From Sphingomonas sp. TDK1 (GTDB taxonomy: Bacteria; Pseudomonadota; Alphaproteobacteria; Sphingomonadales; Sphingomonadaceae): a DNA stretch of 41,147 nt. The notes beneath the pieces are model-generated. The model saw only the letters and a list, made by a program, of their open reading frames with translations. It was not told the origin of the DNA and made no database searches. Every line of letters starts with the position of its first letter. The first letter of the stretch is position 1. The position numbers were made by a program, and so were the translations under genes. This document shows, one piece after another, positions 32,311-41,128 of the stretch. Location: the NCBI RefSeq assembly GCF_001650735.1, contig NZ_LXVY01000013.1, positions 1 through 41,147 on the forward strand. The letters are read 5' to 3'.

Positions 32311-33312
32311 CTAGAAGGACGACACCATCGCCGCGCGCGCGAAGGTGGGCGGCACCGGCGCCGCACTCCCGGGAGACTGGATCGTCACCACACGCGAGAG
32401 CCCGGTCAGCCGCGACCAGTTCAGCAGGATGTTCGAGACATAGTCCTGCGTTTCGACGATGCGCGGCACACGGCCGTTCTTTACCCGCCCTGGCCCCGCA
32501 TTGTAAGCGGCGAGCGCGAGGTGATACTGGCCGAACTTGTCGAGCTGCTGGCGCAGGTAGCGTGCCCCACCCGTGAGGTTCTGCTCCACGTCGTAGCGGT
32601 TGACCCCGAGACCAGCAGCCGTGTCGGGCATGAGCTGCGTCAAGCCGAACGCGTTCTTGGGGGAGTAGATCGAGGCGTTATAGCGGCTTTCCCGGATGAT
32701 CATCGCGTCGAAAAGACCGACCGGAAGGCCGTACTGACAGGCGATGTTCGACATCATGGCGAAATAGCCGCGGCGCCGGAGCTCGCCATCTGGGCGCAGT
32801 AGGCCGCTCGGCCGGTAGTCGGCCGGCACGCATCCCGGCACATAGGAATCGGCCGCTGCGGCGAAGACCTGGCCGCCACGCATCCACAAGGGCACCGAGA
32901 TGCCTGAGACGGGCGCAACGCTTACCGCGGAGGCGTAGGCCGGGACGTTAGGCTGGGCCACCCCGACCGGAGCAAAGGGATCTTCGCTCCCGATCGCGCC
33001 CGCCCCTGCCCCTCCAAGCGCCGGTTGCGGCGCGAGGCTGTTCGCCATCTGGTAGGCGACCCACTGCCGGCTGAGGTCGTGGACCCGGAAGGCCTCGGGG
33101 AGCGCCGCGGCCTCGACCGGCGAGGCTGCGGAGGCAGCCGCCGGGGCCGGTCCGGACGGTCCCTCCGAGGCCTCCTCCGGTGCCGGCGAGGGCGCGCTCG
33201 TCATGCTGATCAGCTGGACAGTCCGGATGGATCGGGCGGGCTGCGCCCCCGCCGCCGCGACGGTCGCCACCATCGAGATCAGTGCCGCTCCGGCAAGAAA
33301 ACACGCTCGCAT
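32311..33312 (-). CDS. Lytic transglycosylase, transfer-associated
   Basis: A 333-residue secreted SLT-type transglycosylase that would open peptidoglycan for the secretion channel (VirB1-like role). The signal peptide (RACFLAGAALISMVATVAAA) is followed by a Pro/Ala/Ser-rich low-complexity region. The C-terminal SLT domain (about 195-310) has the catalytic Glu in MIIRESRYNASIYSPKNAFG, the LTQLMPDTAAGLGV box and YHLALAAYNAGPGRVKNG. The ATG at 33312 is chosen because the longer in-frame extension has no signal peptide at its start. It diverges from the gene at 33422. Confidence 0.9.
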   Translation of the reverse strand: MRACFLAGAALISMVATVAAAGAQPARSIRTVQLISMTSAPSPAPEEASEGPSGPAPAAASAASPVEAAALPEAFRVHDLSRQWVAYQMANSLAPQPALGGAGAGAIGSEDPFAPVGVAQPNVPAYASAVSVAPVSGISVPLWMRGGQVFAAAADSYVPGCVPADYRPSGLLRPDGELRRRGYFAMMSNIACQYGLPVGLFDAMIIRESRYNASIYSPKNAFGLTQLMPDTAAGLGVNRYDVEQNLTGGARYLRQQLDKFGQYHLALAAYNAGPGRVKNGRVPRIVETQDYVSNILLNWSRLTGLSRVVTIQSPGSAAPVPPTFARAAMVSSF

Positions 33313-33421
33313 CTGGTCCTCCCGACCCCGTTCCTCATGAGTGAGATCGACGGATTCGCGGTTGTCAATCCCCCCGACCTGGGTGAGACTGGCCTCAAAC
33401 CGAGCCGTTGGACCGATCGAA

Positions 33422-34717
33422 ATGTGGCTCATCGACCGCGACACGAACGGCGTCGGAGGACGTCGCATCCCCCTCCCCCCACCCCTGCGGGAGGCTTTGG
33501 TGCGGTGGTACGTCGGCGAAGGATCCCGCGGTGACGAGGAAGCCGGTATCACCCTCGTCCAGAACGCGCGCATCGGTGCGAAATGGATCGCATGCGACTG
33601 CCTGTCGGCCGAGGATGCCCCGCCGATCCTGACGCCGGCTTTCCTATCGGAGGCAGAAACCTACTATCTACGGCGCCTCACCAGTAGCAAGCGGCCGGAA
33701 CATCGCGAGAAGTGCCCCTTCTTCCGCGACCAGGTGACGCACCGCATCACCGAGATCCGCTCCCGCGAAACCCCGGCCGACCCTCCGGCCGGCTTCTTCG
33801 AGGTGTTGCGCCCTGCCCCGGAGAAGCTCGCCCAGAGGCCCGAGGAGGACGCCAGCGACGATCGAACCCGCCATGCGTCGGTTCCGCGTCTGGCGCGGCT
33901 CCTATGGCGCCTGATCGATGCTGCCGGCACCAACCGGGTACCGCCCGAGCAGCAGGAACCCGAGCCGGCCTCCATCAAACGCGAGTTCGAGGTTCTCTGC
34001 CGAGCCGCTGCCAAGATCGAGATCGCCCCCGGCATCCAACTCGGCCGAGCATTCTGGACACACGCCAACGCCCTGCACAGCCGGCGCGCGTATGCCATGC
34101 TGCGCCAGCTCGCGAAGAGCTGGCCGAGCGGCCACACACCGCAGGGGTTCATGGCCCTGTTCTCACCGCACGTCCGCGGCCACGTCGTCGACGTTCCCGG
34201 AGCTGAGCCCATCCACGTCGCGAACCGGGTCCAGTCTCCCTCCGTGCGCGGCAATCTTATCAAGGGGCCGTTCCTGGTGATGATCGTCGCCGGCGAATAT
34301 CCCGAGGCTCACGGCTACGCGCCGCTCCGCGCGTACGCCCAGCCGATCTTGTCCGGGCAGCGCTTCATCCCAGTCGACTCCGAGTTCGAGCGATCGGTGC
34401 TGCGCGAGCTCTTCAAGGCGCGACGCCAACTGGACAGGGCCGGCGTCGACCTCGCGATTGAGAAGCCCGTGTTCGACCGGCTCACGACCCAGGGCGCCTG
34501 CAGGCCGGACTTCCTCCTCGAGGCGCGCTCGCGCGCCACGGGAGAGATCAAGCAGCTCGTCGTGGAGGCCATGGGGTTCAGCGACGAGGACTATCTCGCC
34601 TCCAAGGCTACGACACACCCCCGGATGGGCCTGCTCGGTCCCCTGCTGACGATCCAGGCGAGCGACATCGAGGGCGAGTGCGTCTGCGACCAGATCGCCG
34701 GCGCGCTCGACATCTGA
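33422..34717 (+). CDS. Hypothetical plasmid protein with nuclease-like C-terminus, 431 residues
   Basis: It resembles plasmid proteins annotated as DUF1173, but this is from memory of pattern and not certain. The first 230 residues include CDCLSAEDAPPILTP, with two cysteines, and the run SKRPEHREKCPFFRDQVTHR with another. The C-terminal 110 residues contain DSEFERSVLRELFKARR and then ACRPDFLLEAR...LVVEAMGF. This follows the order of a PD-(D/E)XK nuclease core (P-D-F then E-x-K), except that the Lys position is Met (EAM), so activity is doubtful. The start may be ATG 33422 or GTG 33341. It is divergent from the transglycosylase gene. Confidence 0.7.
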   Translation: MWLIDRDTNGVGGRRIPLPPPLREALVRWYVGEGSRGDEEAGITLVQNARIGAKWIACDCLSAEDAPPILTPAFLSEAETYYLRRLTSSKRPEHREKCPFFRDQVTHRITEIRSRETPADPPAGFFEVLRPAPEKLAQRPEEDASDDRTRHASVPRLARLLWRLIDAAGTNRVPPEQQEPEPASIKREFEVLCRAAAKIEIAPGIQLGRAFWTHANALHSRRAYAMLRQLAKSWPSGHTPQGFMALFSPHVRGHVVDVPGAEPIHVANRVQSPSVRGNLIKGPFLVMIVAGEYPEAHGYAPLRAYAQPILSGQRFIPVDSEFERSVLRELFKARRQLDRAGVDLAIEKPVFDRLTTQGACRPDFLLEARSRATGEIKQLVVEAMGFSDEDYLASKATTHPRMGLLGPLLTIQASDIEGECVCDQIAGALDI

Positions 34718-34721
34718 CGGG

Positions 34722-34991
34722 TCAGTTCCAAGTCAGGCTCATTCCGAACGAGACGACGATCGCCAGCGTCACCGGCGTCGACAGGAGGTAGAGCTTCTGC
34801 CAGCGCCACCAGGTCTTCGGCAGGAAGAGGACAGCGCTGCGTAGGGTGCGGACCTCCTGCCACGACTGCTCGCGGTAGAGGCGGACGCCGGCGACTGACA
34901 CCGACAGGACCATTGCGATGGTACAGCACAGGCCGGTCGCCGTGTAGAGCGCGATCCAGTTAATCAACTCGACTTGGGTCAGGTGCGCCAT
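34722..34991 (-). CDS. Small membrane protein, 89 residues
   Basis: Two transmembrane helices are likely: INWIALYTATGLCCTIAMVLSV (about 10-30, joined to the following VAGVRLYREQ) and YLLSTPVTLAIVVSFGMSL (about 68-86). A basic loop (EVRTLRSAVLFLPKTWWRWQK) separates them. The ATG at 34991 has GAGG six bases upstream; an ATG at 35003 would add four residues. It converges closely with the gene at 33422. Function unknown. Confidence 0.6.
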   Translation of the reverse strand: MAHLTQVELINWIALYTATGLCCTIAMVLSVSVAGVRLYREQSWQEVRTLRSAVLFLPKTWWRWQKLYLLSTPVTLAIVVSFGMSLTWN

Positions 34992-35224
34992 GATCAGCCT
35001 CATAACCGCCCCGGTGCAATGATGTCGCCGACCCTTGGCCGGTCCAGGACGGACCCCATCCGTTTACAACAGCCTGGTGAGGATTCCTTTAACCCTCCCC
35101 CGCAACGAAAGTGACGCAAGTTCCCGCCACACCCTACGCCAATGATTGCTAGCCGACCCCGCATGTCTAGCCATTCGGGGTTGCGGTTGACCCGACAGGT
35201 CCAGGCACCGGGCACGGGCTGGTG

Positions 35225-35476
35225 ATGCACCCCGGCGTCGTCGTGCTGGTCATCATCTACGAGGGCGCCTGCAAGGTCACGCTCCACGCCACGCAAGCGC
35301 AGGCATGGCGGCAGCTGATGGAGTTCGTCGACCGACGCTGGGAAGCGCGGTTTGGCCGCACCCCCTCCCCGATCGAGCCGGAGGCGCGCGCCGACCAGTT
35401 CTTCCGCAACGACGCGGACGATCTCTACGCGATTATCGACGCCGACGTCTCCGAGCTGCGAAACGCCTTGGGTTGA
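35225..35476 (+). CDS. Small protein, paralogue A, 83 residues
   Basis: A short soluble protein: GVVVLVIIYEGACKVTLHAT, AWRQLMEFVDRRWEARFG, then an acidic end ARADQFFRNDADDLYAIIDADV. It looks like a compact strand-helix-strand fold. It is related to the gene at 36069: both share W-x2-L-x3-(V/I)-D-x-RW-x2-R, then AR-x3-FF and D-x2-Y-x-I. The two copies flank the SGNH hydrolase. No family is recognised. Start ATG at 35225, next to an in-frame GTG. Confidence 0.6.
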   Translation: MHPGVVVLVIIYEGACKVTLHATQAQAWRQLMEFVDRRWEARFGRTPSPIEPEARADQFFRNDADDLYAIIDADVSELRNALG

Positions 35477-35540
35477 TCTCCGATCTTCCCTTTCCCTGCT
35501 ATATCCAGACGTCGTAAGGTCCCGTGAGCGGGAGCCAGCA

Positions 35541-35945
35541 ATGTTCGAGTGCCTCATCCTGGGGGACAGTACCGGCCTGGGCGCGGCCCAGGCGATCAAC
35601 CATCGCTCCGCGCAGCAATGCGACGTGCAAGCCGTGGAACGTGCGACAGCGGCGCAGATCCTCGCATGGCGCGAGACCGGCAAGGATTACGGGACCTGCA
35701 TCTTCGCGATGGGTTCCAACGATGCGGCCGGCCCGGCTCTCGCCGGCAAGCTGGCGAAGATTCGATCCACCTTCTGCTTCCGCCGGGTCATCTGGCTTCT
35801 GCCCTACGCCCGGCCACAGGCCTATACTGTCAGTTCTGTCGCCGCGCGCTTCGGCGACGAGACGCTTGACTTGGTTCGGTTCGAGACACGGGACCGGATA
35901 CATCCTCGAAACTATTCGCAAGTCGCGGCGGTTCTCCTGCGCTGA
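35541..35945 (+). CDS. SGNH/GDSL-type hydrolase, 134 residues
   Basis: A small hydrolase with the SGNH blocks: block I LILGDSTGLGAAQ (nucleophile Ser10), block III AMGSNDAAGP (Asn60) and block V RDRIHPRNY (Asp118, His121). Asp118/His121 complete a Ser-Asp-His triad. At 134 residues it is shorter than most SGNH enzymes (about 180-200). There is no signal peptide, so it is probably cytoplasmic unless exported otherwise. GGGAG lies six bases before the ATG. Possible substrates are esters, O-acetyl groups or lipids; none can be assigned. Confidence 0.7.
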   Translation: MFECLILGDSTGLGAAQAINHRSAQQCDVQAVERATAAQILAWRETGKDYGTCIFAMGSNDAAGPALAGKLAKIRSTFCFRRVIWLLPYARPQAYTVSSVAARFGDETLDLVRFETRDRIHPRNYSQVAAVLLR

Positions 35946-36068
35946 GCGCGGAACAATCCGACAAGGTGAGAAGGGTCGGGAAAGGCGGGCAATCGGGATC
36001 TACGTCCCGCGGCCCCTGCCCTTCCCCTGCCGGGACTCCAGTCCAGGCGCAGCTCGCAGGAGCTCGCT

Positions 36069-36301
36069 ATGCCGCTTCACCTCTTGATGGTCAGCCTTCA
36101 CGGCGAACCCGACGAGCTGTCGGCGCACCCAGATCACGATACCTCATGGGCCGCGCTCCTCCGTTACATCGACGAGCGATGGTCGACCCGCATCGACGCG
36201 GAGCCTCCGGCCGACGACAACGCCCGCGTCGAGGCATTCTTCCTGCTGCCGACTCGTTCTACCTCATCGGCGAGGTAGGTGCGACGATCCCGGGAGCTTA
36301 G
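36069..36301 (+). pseudogene. Small protein, paralogue B, interrupted by a -1 frameshift
   Basis: The frame opens MPLHLLMVSLHGEPDELSAH with AGGAG six bases upstream and reads 69 codons to a stop at 36278. Up to ARVEAFF it aligns with the paralogue at 35225. After that, the related sequence (ADSFYLIGEVGATIPGA) continues in the -1 frame to a stop at 36301. A one-base loss around 36240-36250 explains this. It may be a real mutation, programmed slippage (TTCTTCCTGCTG) or a sequencing error. The restored protein would be about 76 residues. Confidence 0.55.
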
Positions 36302-36624
36302 CCCCCTCCCCTTTCGGCCTGGTCCATCAGCTTTTCGATGGCCTGCCAGTAAGGCAGTCGCTCACGGTCGCAGTAATCGATGAAGCGCCCCATGACGCTC
36401 AACGGCCCCTTCACGCTGACCTGGTGGAGCTGCTCGCCCGCATAGGCCGACTTCTGCCGCCGAGGCGGTCCGGCAGGCGCGGCGGGCTTGGTGAACCCAT
36501 GCTCGCGACCGACATCGTCAATCGCGGCAACCTCCCGGCGCTGTTCCGAACGACTGCGCTCGGGCCGTGCGGTAGGCTTGATGTCAGAGAGATCATCGAG
36601 ACCTAGTTTGATCCCACTGCTCAT
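36298..36624 (-). CDS. Small RHH-type partition partner of ParA, 108 residues
   Basis: A basic protein with a disordered N-terminal half (MSSGIKLGLDDLSDIKPT...). Its C-terminal domain has a strand (QLHQVSVKG) and two helices (PLSVMGRFIDYCDRER, PYWQAIEKLMDQA). This is the pattern of ParG/CopG-like ribbon-helix-helix centromere-binding proteins. Its ATG overlaps the parA stop as ATGA, the arrangement of type Ib partition operons. The gene ends against the frameshifted paralogue B on the other strand. The ParB-type function is inferred from fold and position. Confidence 0.7.
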   Translation of the reverse strand: MSSGIKLGLDDLSDIKPTARPERSRSEQRREVAAIDDVGREHGFTKPAAPAGPPRRQKSAYAGEQLHQVSVKGPLSVMGRFIDYCDRERLPYWQAIEKLMDQAERGGG

Positions 36625-37304
36625 GCCGTCTGCTCCACGGTTTGCTGCCGCCTGATCTCGGTTACGACCTCCTTAACGAAGGCAGACGCGTTCGCTCGGG
36701 CCTTCTCCAGCCCGGCCGCCTGTGCCTCACCGAGTTTCCACAGCGACGTGTAGTGCGTGAACATCGCGCGGAATCCGGCACGGTCATTGAGCGCCGTCTC
36801 GAATGTCGGAATACCCGCTTCCTTGAACTGCGACCTGATCTCCTTCTCGTCCCGCGTCGCGATCGCCGGGTTCACCCGGGTAAAGAGCATCCGGTAGGGT
36901 ATCTCACGCCGCATCGCCCTGCCCTCGCCGACCACCAGCTTGATGGCCTTGCTCGCCTGACGGGCATCTACGGGCGATGCCTGCAGCGGGATGATCACAA
37001 GGTCCGTGCGCGAGATCGCGTGAGACATGGCGCGGTTCGCAGTTCCTTCAAGATCGACGATGACGAATTGGCTTGCCGCGGCCGCTTCCTCTATCTCGTC
37101 GATCACCACGTCGTCCGTGGGCAGCGTTCGGCACGCGAAGCCGGGCTCGCTGGTTTCCCGCGCCCACGTCTCCAGCGTTCGATTTGGGTCGCCGTCTATC
37201 ACCGTCACGGACGCGCCAGCGACGCTCAGCCCGCTAGCAAGAACCAGCGCCGAGGTGCTTTTCCCCACTCCGCCCTTGGGGCTCGCGAAGGTGATCACTG
37301 GCAT
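36621..37304 (-). CDS. parA: ParA partition ATPase
   Basis: A 227-residue ATPase of the small (type Ib) ParA class. It has the deviant Walker A KGGVGKST (10-17, with Lys10 and Lys15), Walker A' VIDGDPNRTLETWA and Walker B-like FVIVDLEGTANR (about 80-91), then LVIIPLQASPVDARQASKA. No N-terminal helix-turn-helix is present, which is why the small partner gene is expected to regulate the operon. The ATG at 37304 is clear. It lies downstream of a repeat-rich region that may be the centromere. Confidence 0.93.
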   Translation of the reverse strand: MPVITFASPKGGVGKSTSALVLASGLSVAGASVTVIDGDPNRTLETWARETSEPGFACRTLPTDDVVIDEIEEAAAASQFVIVDLEGTANRAMSHAISRTDLVIIPLQASPVDARQASKAIKLVVGEGRAMRREIPYRMLFTRVNPAIATRDEKEIRSQFKEAGIPTFETALNDRAGFRAMFTHYTSLWKLGEAQAAGLEKARANASAFVKEVVTEIRRQQTVEQTA

Positions 37305-37678
37305 TCCGCAGCCTTCCTAACCATTGCAGCGGACCGCTGAAAACTACACCGCCCCGCACCGCAAGACTGGCGGACCAACCGCCCGCCACCGCCACTCTCT
37401 GCCAGACACCGCCCGCATTGACAACGCCTGTGTAGCGCAGGGGGGCAATGCCCGCGCCACCATACGCCCTGACGCGCCCTGCTACGCCACGCCCGACATG
37501 GCACCGCCGCGTACCGCCACGCATTACCATGCAGTGAAGGGCATTGCTACGCCCGGCACCGCCACGCGTGACAACGCAGGCGTATGGTAGCAATCGCCCG
37601 AGTACGCGGGCAGTGCCTAGGAAGGCGACGCCATTCCGGGCGGTTTTCCGGAGTGTCTCGAACATGCCCCAGAATGGC
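37305..37678. repeat. Candidate centromere (parS) region upstream of parA
   Basis: No gene is supported here. At least eight copies of ACCGC(C) boxes are scattered at 37333, 37348, 37358, 37388, 37408, 37503, 37512 and 37558 (approximate starts). Longer repeated words include ACCGCCACGC (twice) and GACAACGC followed by GTA (near 37420 and 37569). Some boxes are helically spaced. Such degenerate repeats upstream of parA are typical of RHH-bound centromeres and operators of type Ib loci. Confidence 0.5.
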
Positions 37679-37700
37679 CATGGTACCAAACGCTACCATG
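37679..37700. promoter_or_regulatory. Inverted repeat CATGGTA-N8-TACCATG, operator candidate
   Basis: A perfect seven-base inverted repeat around eight bases, about 50 bases before the toprim gene. TACCAT and ATGGTA words also occur singly at about 37525 and 37584, so the same protein may bind further sites in the partition region. Confidence 0.5.
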
Positions 37701-37752
37701 ATCTTGACGAGAACAAGGGGAGGGGGTGCAGTCTTGCGAAGGAGCTGACGGG

Positions 37753-38619
37753 ATGCCCTATACAGCGTTGAAACCTAGCCAGAAACTCGTCGACATCGTC
37801 GGCGCGCTCGGTGGATCATGGCACGGGTATGTCGCCTCGTGCCGATGTCCCGCGCATTGCGACAAGACGCCGAGCCTGTCACTCCGACAGGGAAACCGGG
37901 GCATCCTCGTGACGTGCTTCGCCGGCTGTGACGCGGAAGACGTGCTACGCGAACTCCGGCGCGTGCCCGTCGCGCGAAGGTTCGAGCCGCCGAAGGCGGA
38001 CCTTCGCCGCGGCACTGGAAACGTCGAACGACTCTGGGATCAAGCGGGATCAGTGGAGGGTACGCTTGCCGAGCGCTACCTTATCGGTCGTCATATCGAC
38101 CTGGGTCCGGCCGGCCTCCGCTTCCACCCGCGCTGCCCGCTCGGCCCCAAGCCGCACACCGTCTTCCGGCCGGCGCTGCTGGTCGGCGTCCGCGAGGTCA
38201 GACGCCTTGTCGCCCTCCAGCGGATCTTCATCGACCCCGCTACCGGCCGCTACGACTGCAAGGTGATGCTCGGCCAGCCGGGGCAGGGGGCTTGGCAGGG
38301 GCGCCCGCTGTCCGGCAACATCATGGCGATCGCCGAGGGCTTCGAGACCGCGGCGGCTTTCACCATTATTCATGGCGTACCCTGTTGGGCGAGCCTGGGC
38401 GCGCGACGGCTCGACCAGCTCCGCTTGCCGCCCGGCGTGTCGACCCTCCTGATCGCCGAGGACAACGATCCCGAGGGCTCGAGTGCGGCCGATCGTGCCG
38501 AGGCGCATTATGCACGTCCTGACCTTACCATCCGGCGTGCGCCACCACCCGGGCGCATCAAGGACTGGGCGGTCGTTCTCGATGGCGAACGGGAAAGGGG
38601 AGGGGGGTCGAGTGGGTGA
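37753..38619 (+). CDS. Toprim-domain primase-like protein with zinc finger
   Basis: A 288-residue protein. The N-terminal part has a CHC2-like zinc-binding motif: CRCPAHCDKTPSLSLRQ and VTCFAGCDAEDVLREL (about 25-65). The C-terminal part is a toprim domain, with IAEGFETAAAFTII carrying the catalytic Glu and LIAEDNDPEGSSAADRA carrying the DxD-type acids (here as D-N-D). It is related to plasmid DnaG-type or DUF7146 primase proteins, which would prime plasmid DNA synthesis in transfer or replication. GAAGGAG lies eight bases before the ATG. The methylase-helicase gene follows. Confidence 0.85.
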   Translation: MPYTALKPSQKLVDIVGALGGSWHGYVASCRCPAHCDKTPSLSLRQGNRGILVTCFAGCDAEDVLRELRRVPVARRFEPPKADLRRGTGNVERLWDQAGSVEGTLAERYLIGRHIDLGPAGLRFHPRCPLGPKPHTVFRPALLVGVREVRRLVALQRIFIDPATGRYDCKVMLGQPGQGAWQGRPLSGNIMAIAEGFETAAAFTIIHGVPCWASLGARRLDQLRLPPGVSTLLIAEDNDPEGSSAADRAEAHYARPDLTIRRAPPPGRIKDWAVVLDGERERGGGSSG

Positions 38620-38653
38620 TGCTGCCGATTGGCGGCCGATCCAGGAGACCCCC

Positions 38654-39580
38654 ATGACCGACCTTTTCTCGACGGCAGCAACCGCCGACCGATGCGCCGC
38701 GCTCCTGCTGCAGGATCGTATCCGGTCGGGTGAGACGATCACCCGCGCCGTTCTCAACGCCGCGATGACGGAGGCCTATGGCGGCAGCGACGCGCAGGGC
38801 CGCTGGACCCAGCGCGAGAGCTTTGAGATTTTGGAGCACGCCCTCGCGCTCCACCTGCGGACGCGGCCCTATGAACTCCAGGCGTTCGCCGACGTCGTCG
38901 CTCCGATCCGGCTGATGGCGAGCCTGCCGACCCAGACGGTCAGAAGCGAGGAACAGCTCGAATGGCAGCAGTTCTCGACGCCGGCAGACATCGCCGCGCT
39001 CGCCGTCCTCCTCGCCAATGCACAGCCCGGCGACGTCGTGCTGGAACCCAGCGCCGGCAACGGCCTCCTCGTGGCCCAGCTGCGCCAGGACGTTACCCTA
39101 CAACTGAACGAGCTCGACCCCGCCCGACGCGCCCGCCTTGCGCACAGCTTCCCCGGTGCCCAGATTTCGGGGCACGACGGCGCGGCGATCACTTCGCTGA
39201 TGGCGGCATCCGAACGCCCGACACTGGTGCTGATGAACCCGCCGTTCTCCCGATCGCTCGGCCGCGGAGCCGACGATCTCGCGGCCGTGCGCCATCTTCA
39301 GGCGGCGTTGCGCCGGCTCCGGACAGGCGGTCGCCTCGTGGCGATCATGCCCGACTGGTTCGGCCCGAGCGCTCGCCTCCGCGATCTCTACGAGACGACG
39401 CTGCGCGACGTGGCAGTGCGGACCTCTCTCCGCCTCGAGAAGTGCTACGCCAAGCACGGCACGTCGATCGCCGTGCGCCTCTACGTCATCGACAAGACGC
39501 CCGGGACCAGTGTGCCATCCACGATCCAGAGATCCTCCGTCGCGGAGTTCTGGACGTCCTCACGATCGTCGACCGGCTGA
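38654..39580 (+). pseudogene. Methylase-helicase (strawberry-notch type), N-terminal part
   Basis: The start MTDLFSTAATADRCAALLLQ (AGGAGA five bases upstream) opens the methyltransferase half of the large plasmid protein (about 1400 residues in intact relatives). The AdoMet-binding region is VVLEPSAGNGLLVAQLRQ and the catalytic NPPF motif (LVLMNPPFSRSLGRG) follows, as in N6-adenine methylases. The relatives continue in one frame into the helicase; here the frame changes near 39550 and this piece ends at a stop at 39580. The methylase domain itself looks complete and could still be made as a 308-residue protein. Confidence 0.8.
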
Positions 39581-41109
39581 AGCCAAAGATGGACGTGCCG
39601 GCGCCGCCTGTCCGCAAAACCGGGACCACGACCTTGTTCCGGGCCGTGAAGAGCACCCGCCCGGCTGAGCCCCGCGCGTTCCACGCCCCGACCCGCAACG
39701 AGGTCCTGCCCGTCGAGTTCACGCCGCTGGACCCCCCCGCGCCGATCCTCGAGCAGACCGGCGTCTATCTCCCGTACCGTCCGAGCCGCCTCGTGTTCAC
39801 GACCGCCGGAGAGCATCCGACGGCGCTGGTCGAGTCCGTCGCGATGGGATCGATCCCGGCGCCGGTCCCCCACCATGTCCCGCGCTTGCCCGAGCGCACC
39901 GTCGCCGATCGACTTCTGTCTGCCTCGCAGCTCGAAACCGTCGTCTACGCCGGTGACGCCTGGACCCAGATGCTGCCGGGCAAATTCCGCCCCAGCAAGG
40001 AAGGCGTCGGGCTCGAGCTTGCCGACGACGGCCGCGAGTACCGGAAGGGCTTCTTCCTGGGTGACGGCACGGGCGCGGGCAAGGGGCGGCAGATCGCCGC
40101 CTGCATCCTCGACAACTGGCTCCAGGGCCGGCGCCGGCACATCTGGATCACCAAGAACGAGCCGCTGCTGGAGGACGCGCGGCGCGACTGGACCGCATTG
40201 GGCGGCATGTCGGCCGACATCCAGCCCCTCACCAACTGGAAGATCGACGAGGTGGTCAAGCTCGACCAGGGCGTCATCTTCGTGACCTATCCGGCGCTCC
40301 GATCGGCGAGGAGCGACCACACCCGCCTGAAGCAGCTCATCGACTGGGCCCGCGAGGACTTCGACGGCGTGATCGCGTTTGACGAGGCGCACGAGATGGG
40401 CGGCGTCGCCGGCGGGGAGGGCGCGCTGGGGGCCAAGAAGGGGTCGCAGCAGGGGATCTGCGGAGTGCTCCTCCAGAACCACCTGCCTCGCGCCCGCGTG
40501 CTCTACGCATCGGCGACCGGGGCCAGCGACGTGAACAATCTCGCCTACGCCGTGCGGCTCGGGCTCTGGGGGCCGGAGACCGCCTTCGCCGACCGCGAGC
40601 AGTTCATCAGCGGCATCCGCAAGGGCGGGATCGCGGCGATGGAGCTCGTCGCGCGCGACCTCAAGGCGACCGGCCTCTACATGGCGCGCGCGCTCAGCTT
40701 CGCCGGTGTCGAGTACGACATCCTGAAGCACGCGCTCACCCCCGACCAGATCAAGATCTACGACACCTATGCCGATGCGTGGGGGATCATCCACCGCAAC
40801 ATGGAGCAGGCGCTCGAGCTCACCGGCGTCGTCGACGTGCTCGAGAACGCGACGCTCAACAGCGGGGCGAAGGCGTCGGCACGCTCGCGGTTCGAGTCGA
40901 CCAAGCAGCGCTTCTTCGGCCAGGTACTTCTCAGCCTGAAGCTGCCCACCGTCATCGCCGCGGTCGAGGAACACCTAACCGATGGCAAGTCGGTCGTGCT
41001 CCAGCTCGTCACCACTGCGGAATCGATCCTCAACCGGCGTCTCGGCGAACTCAGCCCCGACGAGCGCGCGGACCTGGAGATCGACCTCTCGCCGCGGGAA
41101 TTCCTGTAA
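39550..41109 (+). pseudogene. Methylase-helicase, C-terminal part, frameshifted and truncated
   Basis: In the -1 frame from 39550 the sequence continues as LDVLTIVDRLKPKMDVPAPP and the strawberry-notch SF2 helicase: QLETVVYAGDAWTQMLPG, FFLGDGTGAGKGRQIA (Walker A), FDGVIAFDEAHEMGG (Walker B, DEAH), VLYASATGASDVNNL (motif III SAT). The frame then stops after DLSPREFL, where relatives continue for several hundred residues with the second helicase domain. The stop is formed by foreign-looking sequence at 41105. An ATG at 39589 could restart translation but has no good ribosome site. Confidence 0.82.
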
Positions 41110-41128
41110 TGTTGAGCTCAACATTACA
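41105..41128. repeat. Perfect 24-bp palindrome at the truncation point
   Basis: TGTAATGTTGAG (41105-41116) is followed directly by its exact reverse complement CTCAACATTACA (41117-41128). The palindrome begins where the methylase-helicase reading frame is lost, so it may be the end of an inserted element. The following bases to 41147 cannot be identified. Confidence 0.6.

Noticed and set aside
39481..40974. Open frame of 497 codons on the minus strand opposite the helicase
   Set aside because: Antisense shadow. The plus strand carries Walker A, DEAH and SAT motifs in a consistent frame.
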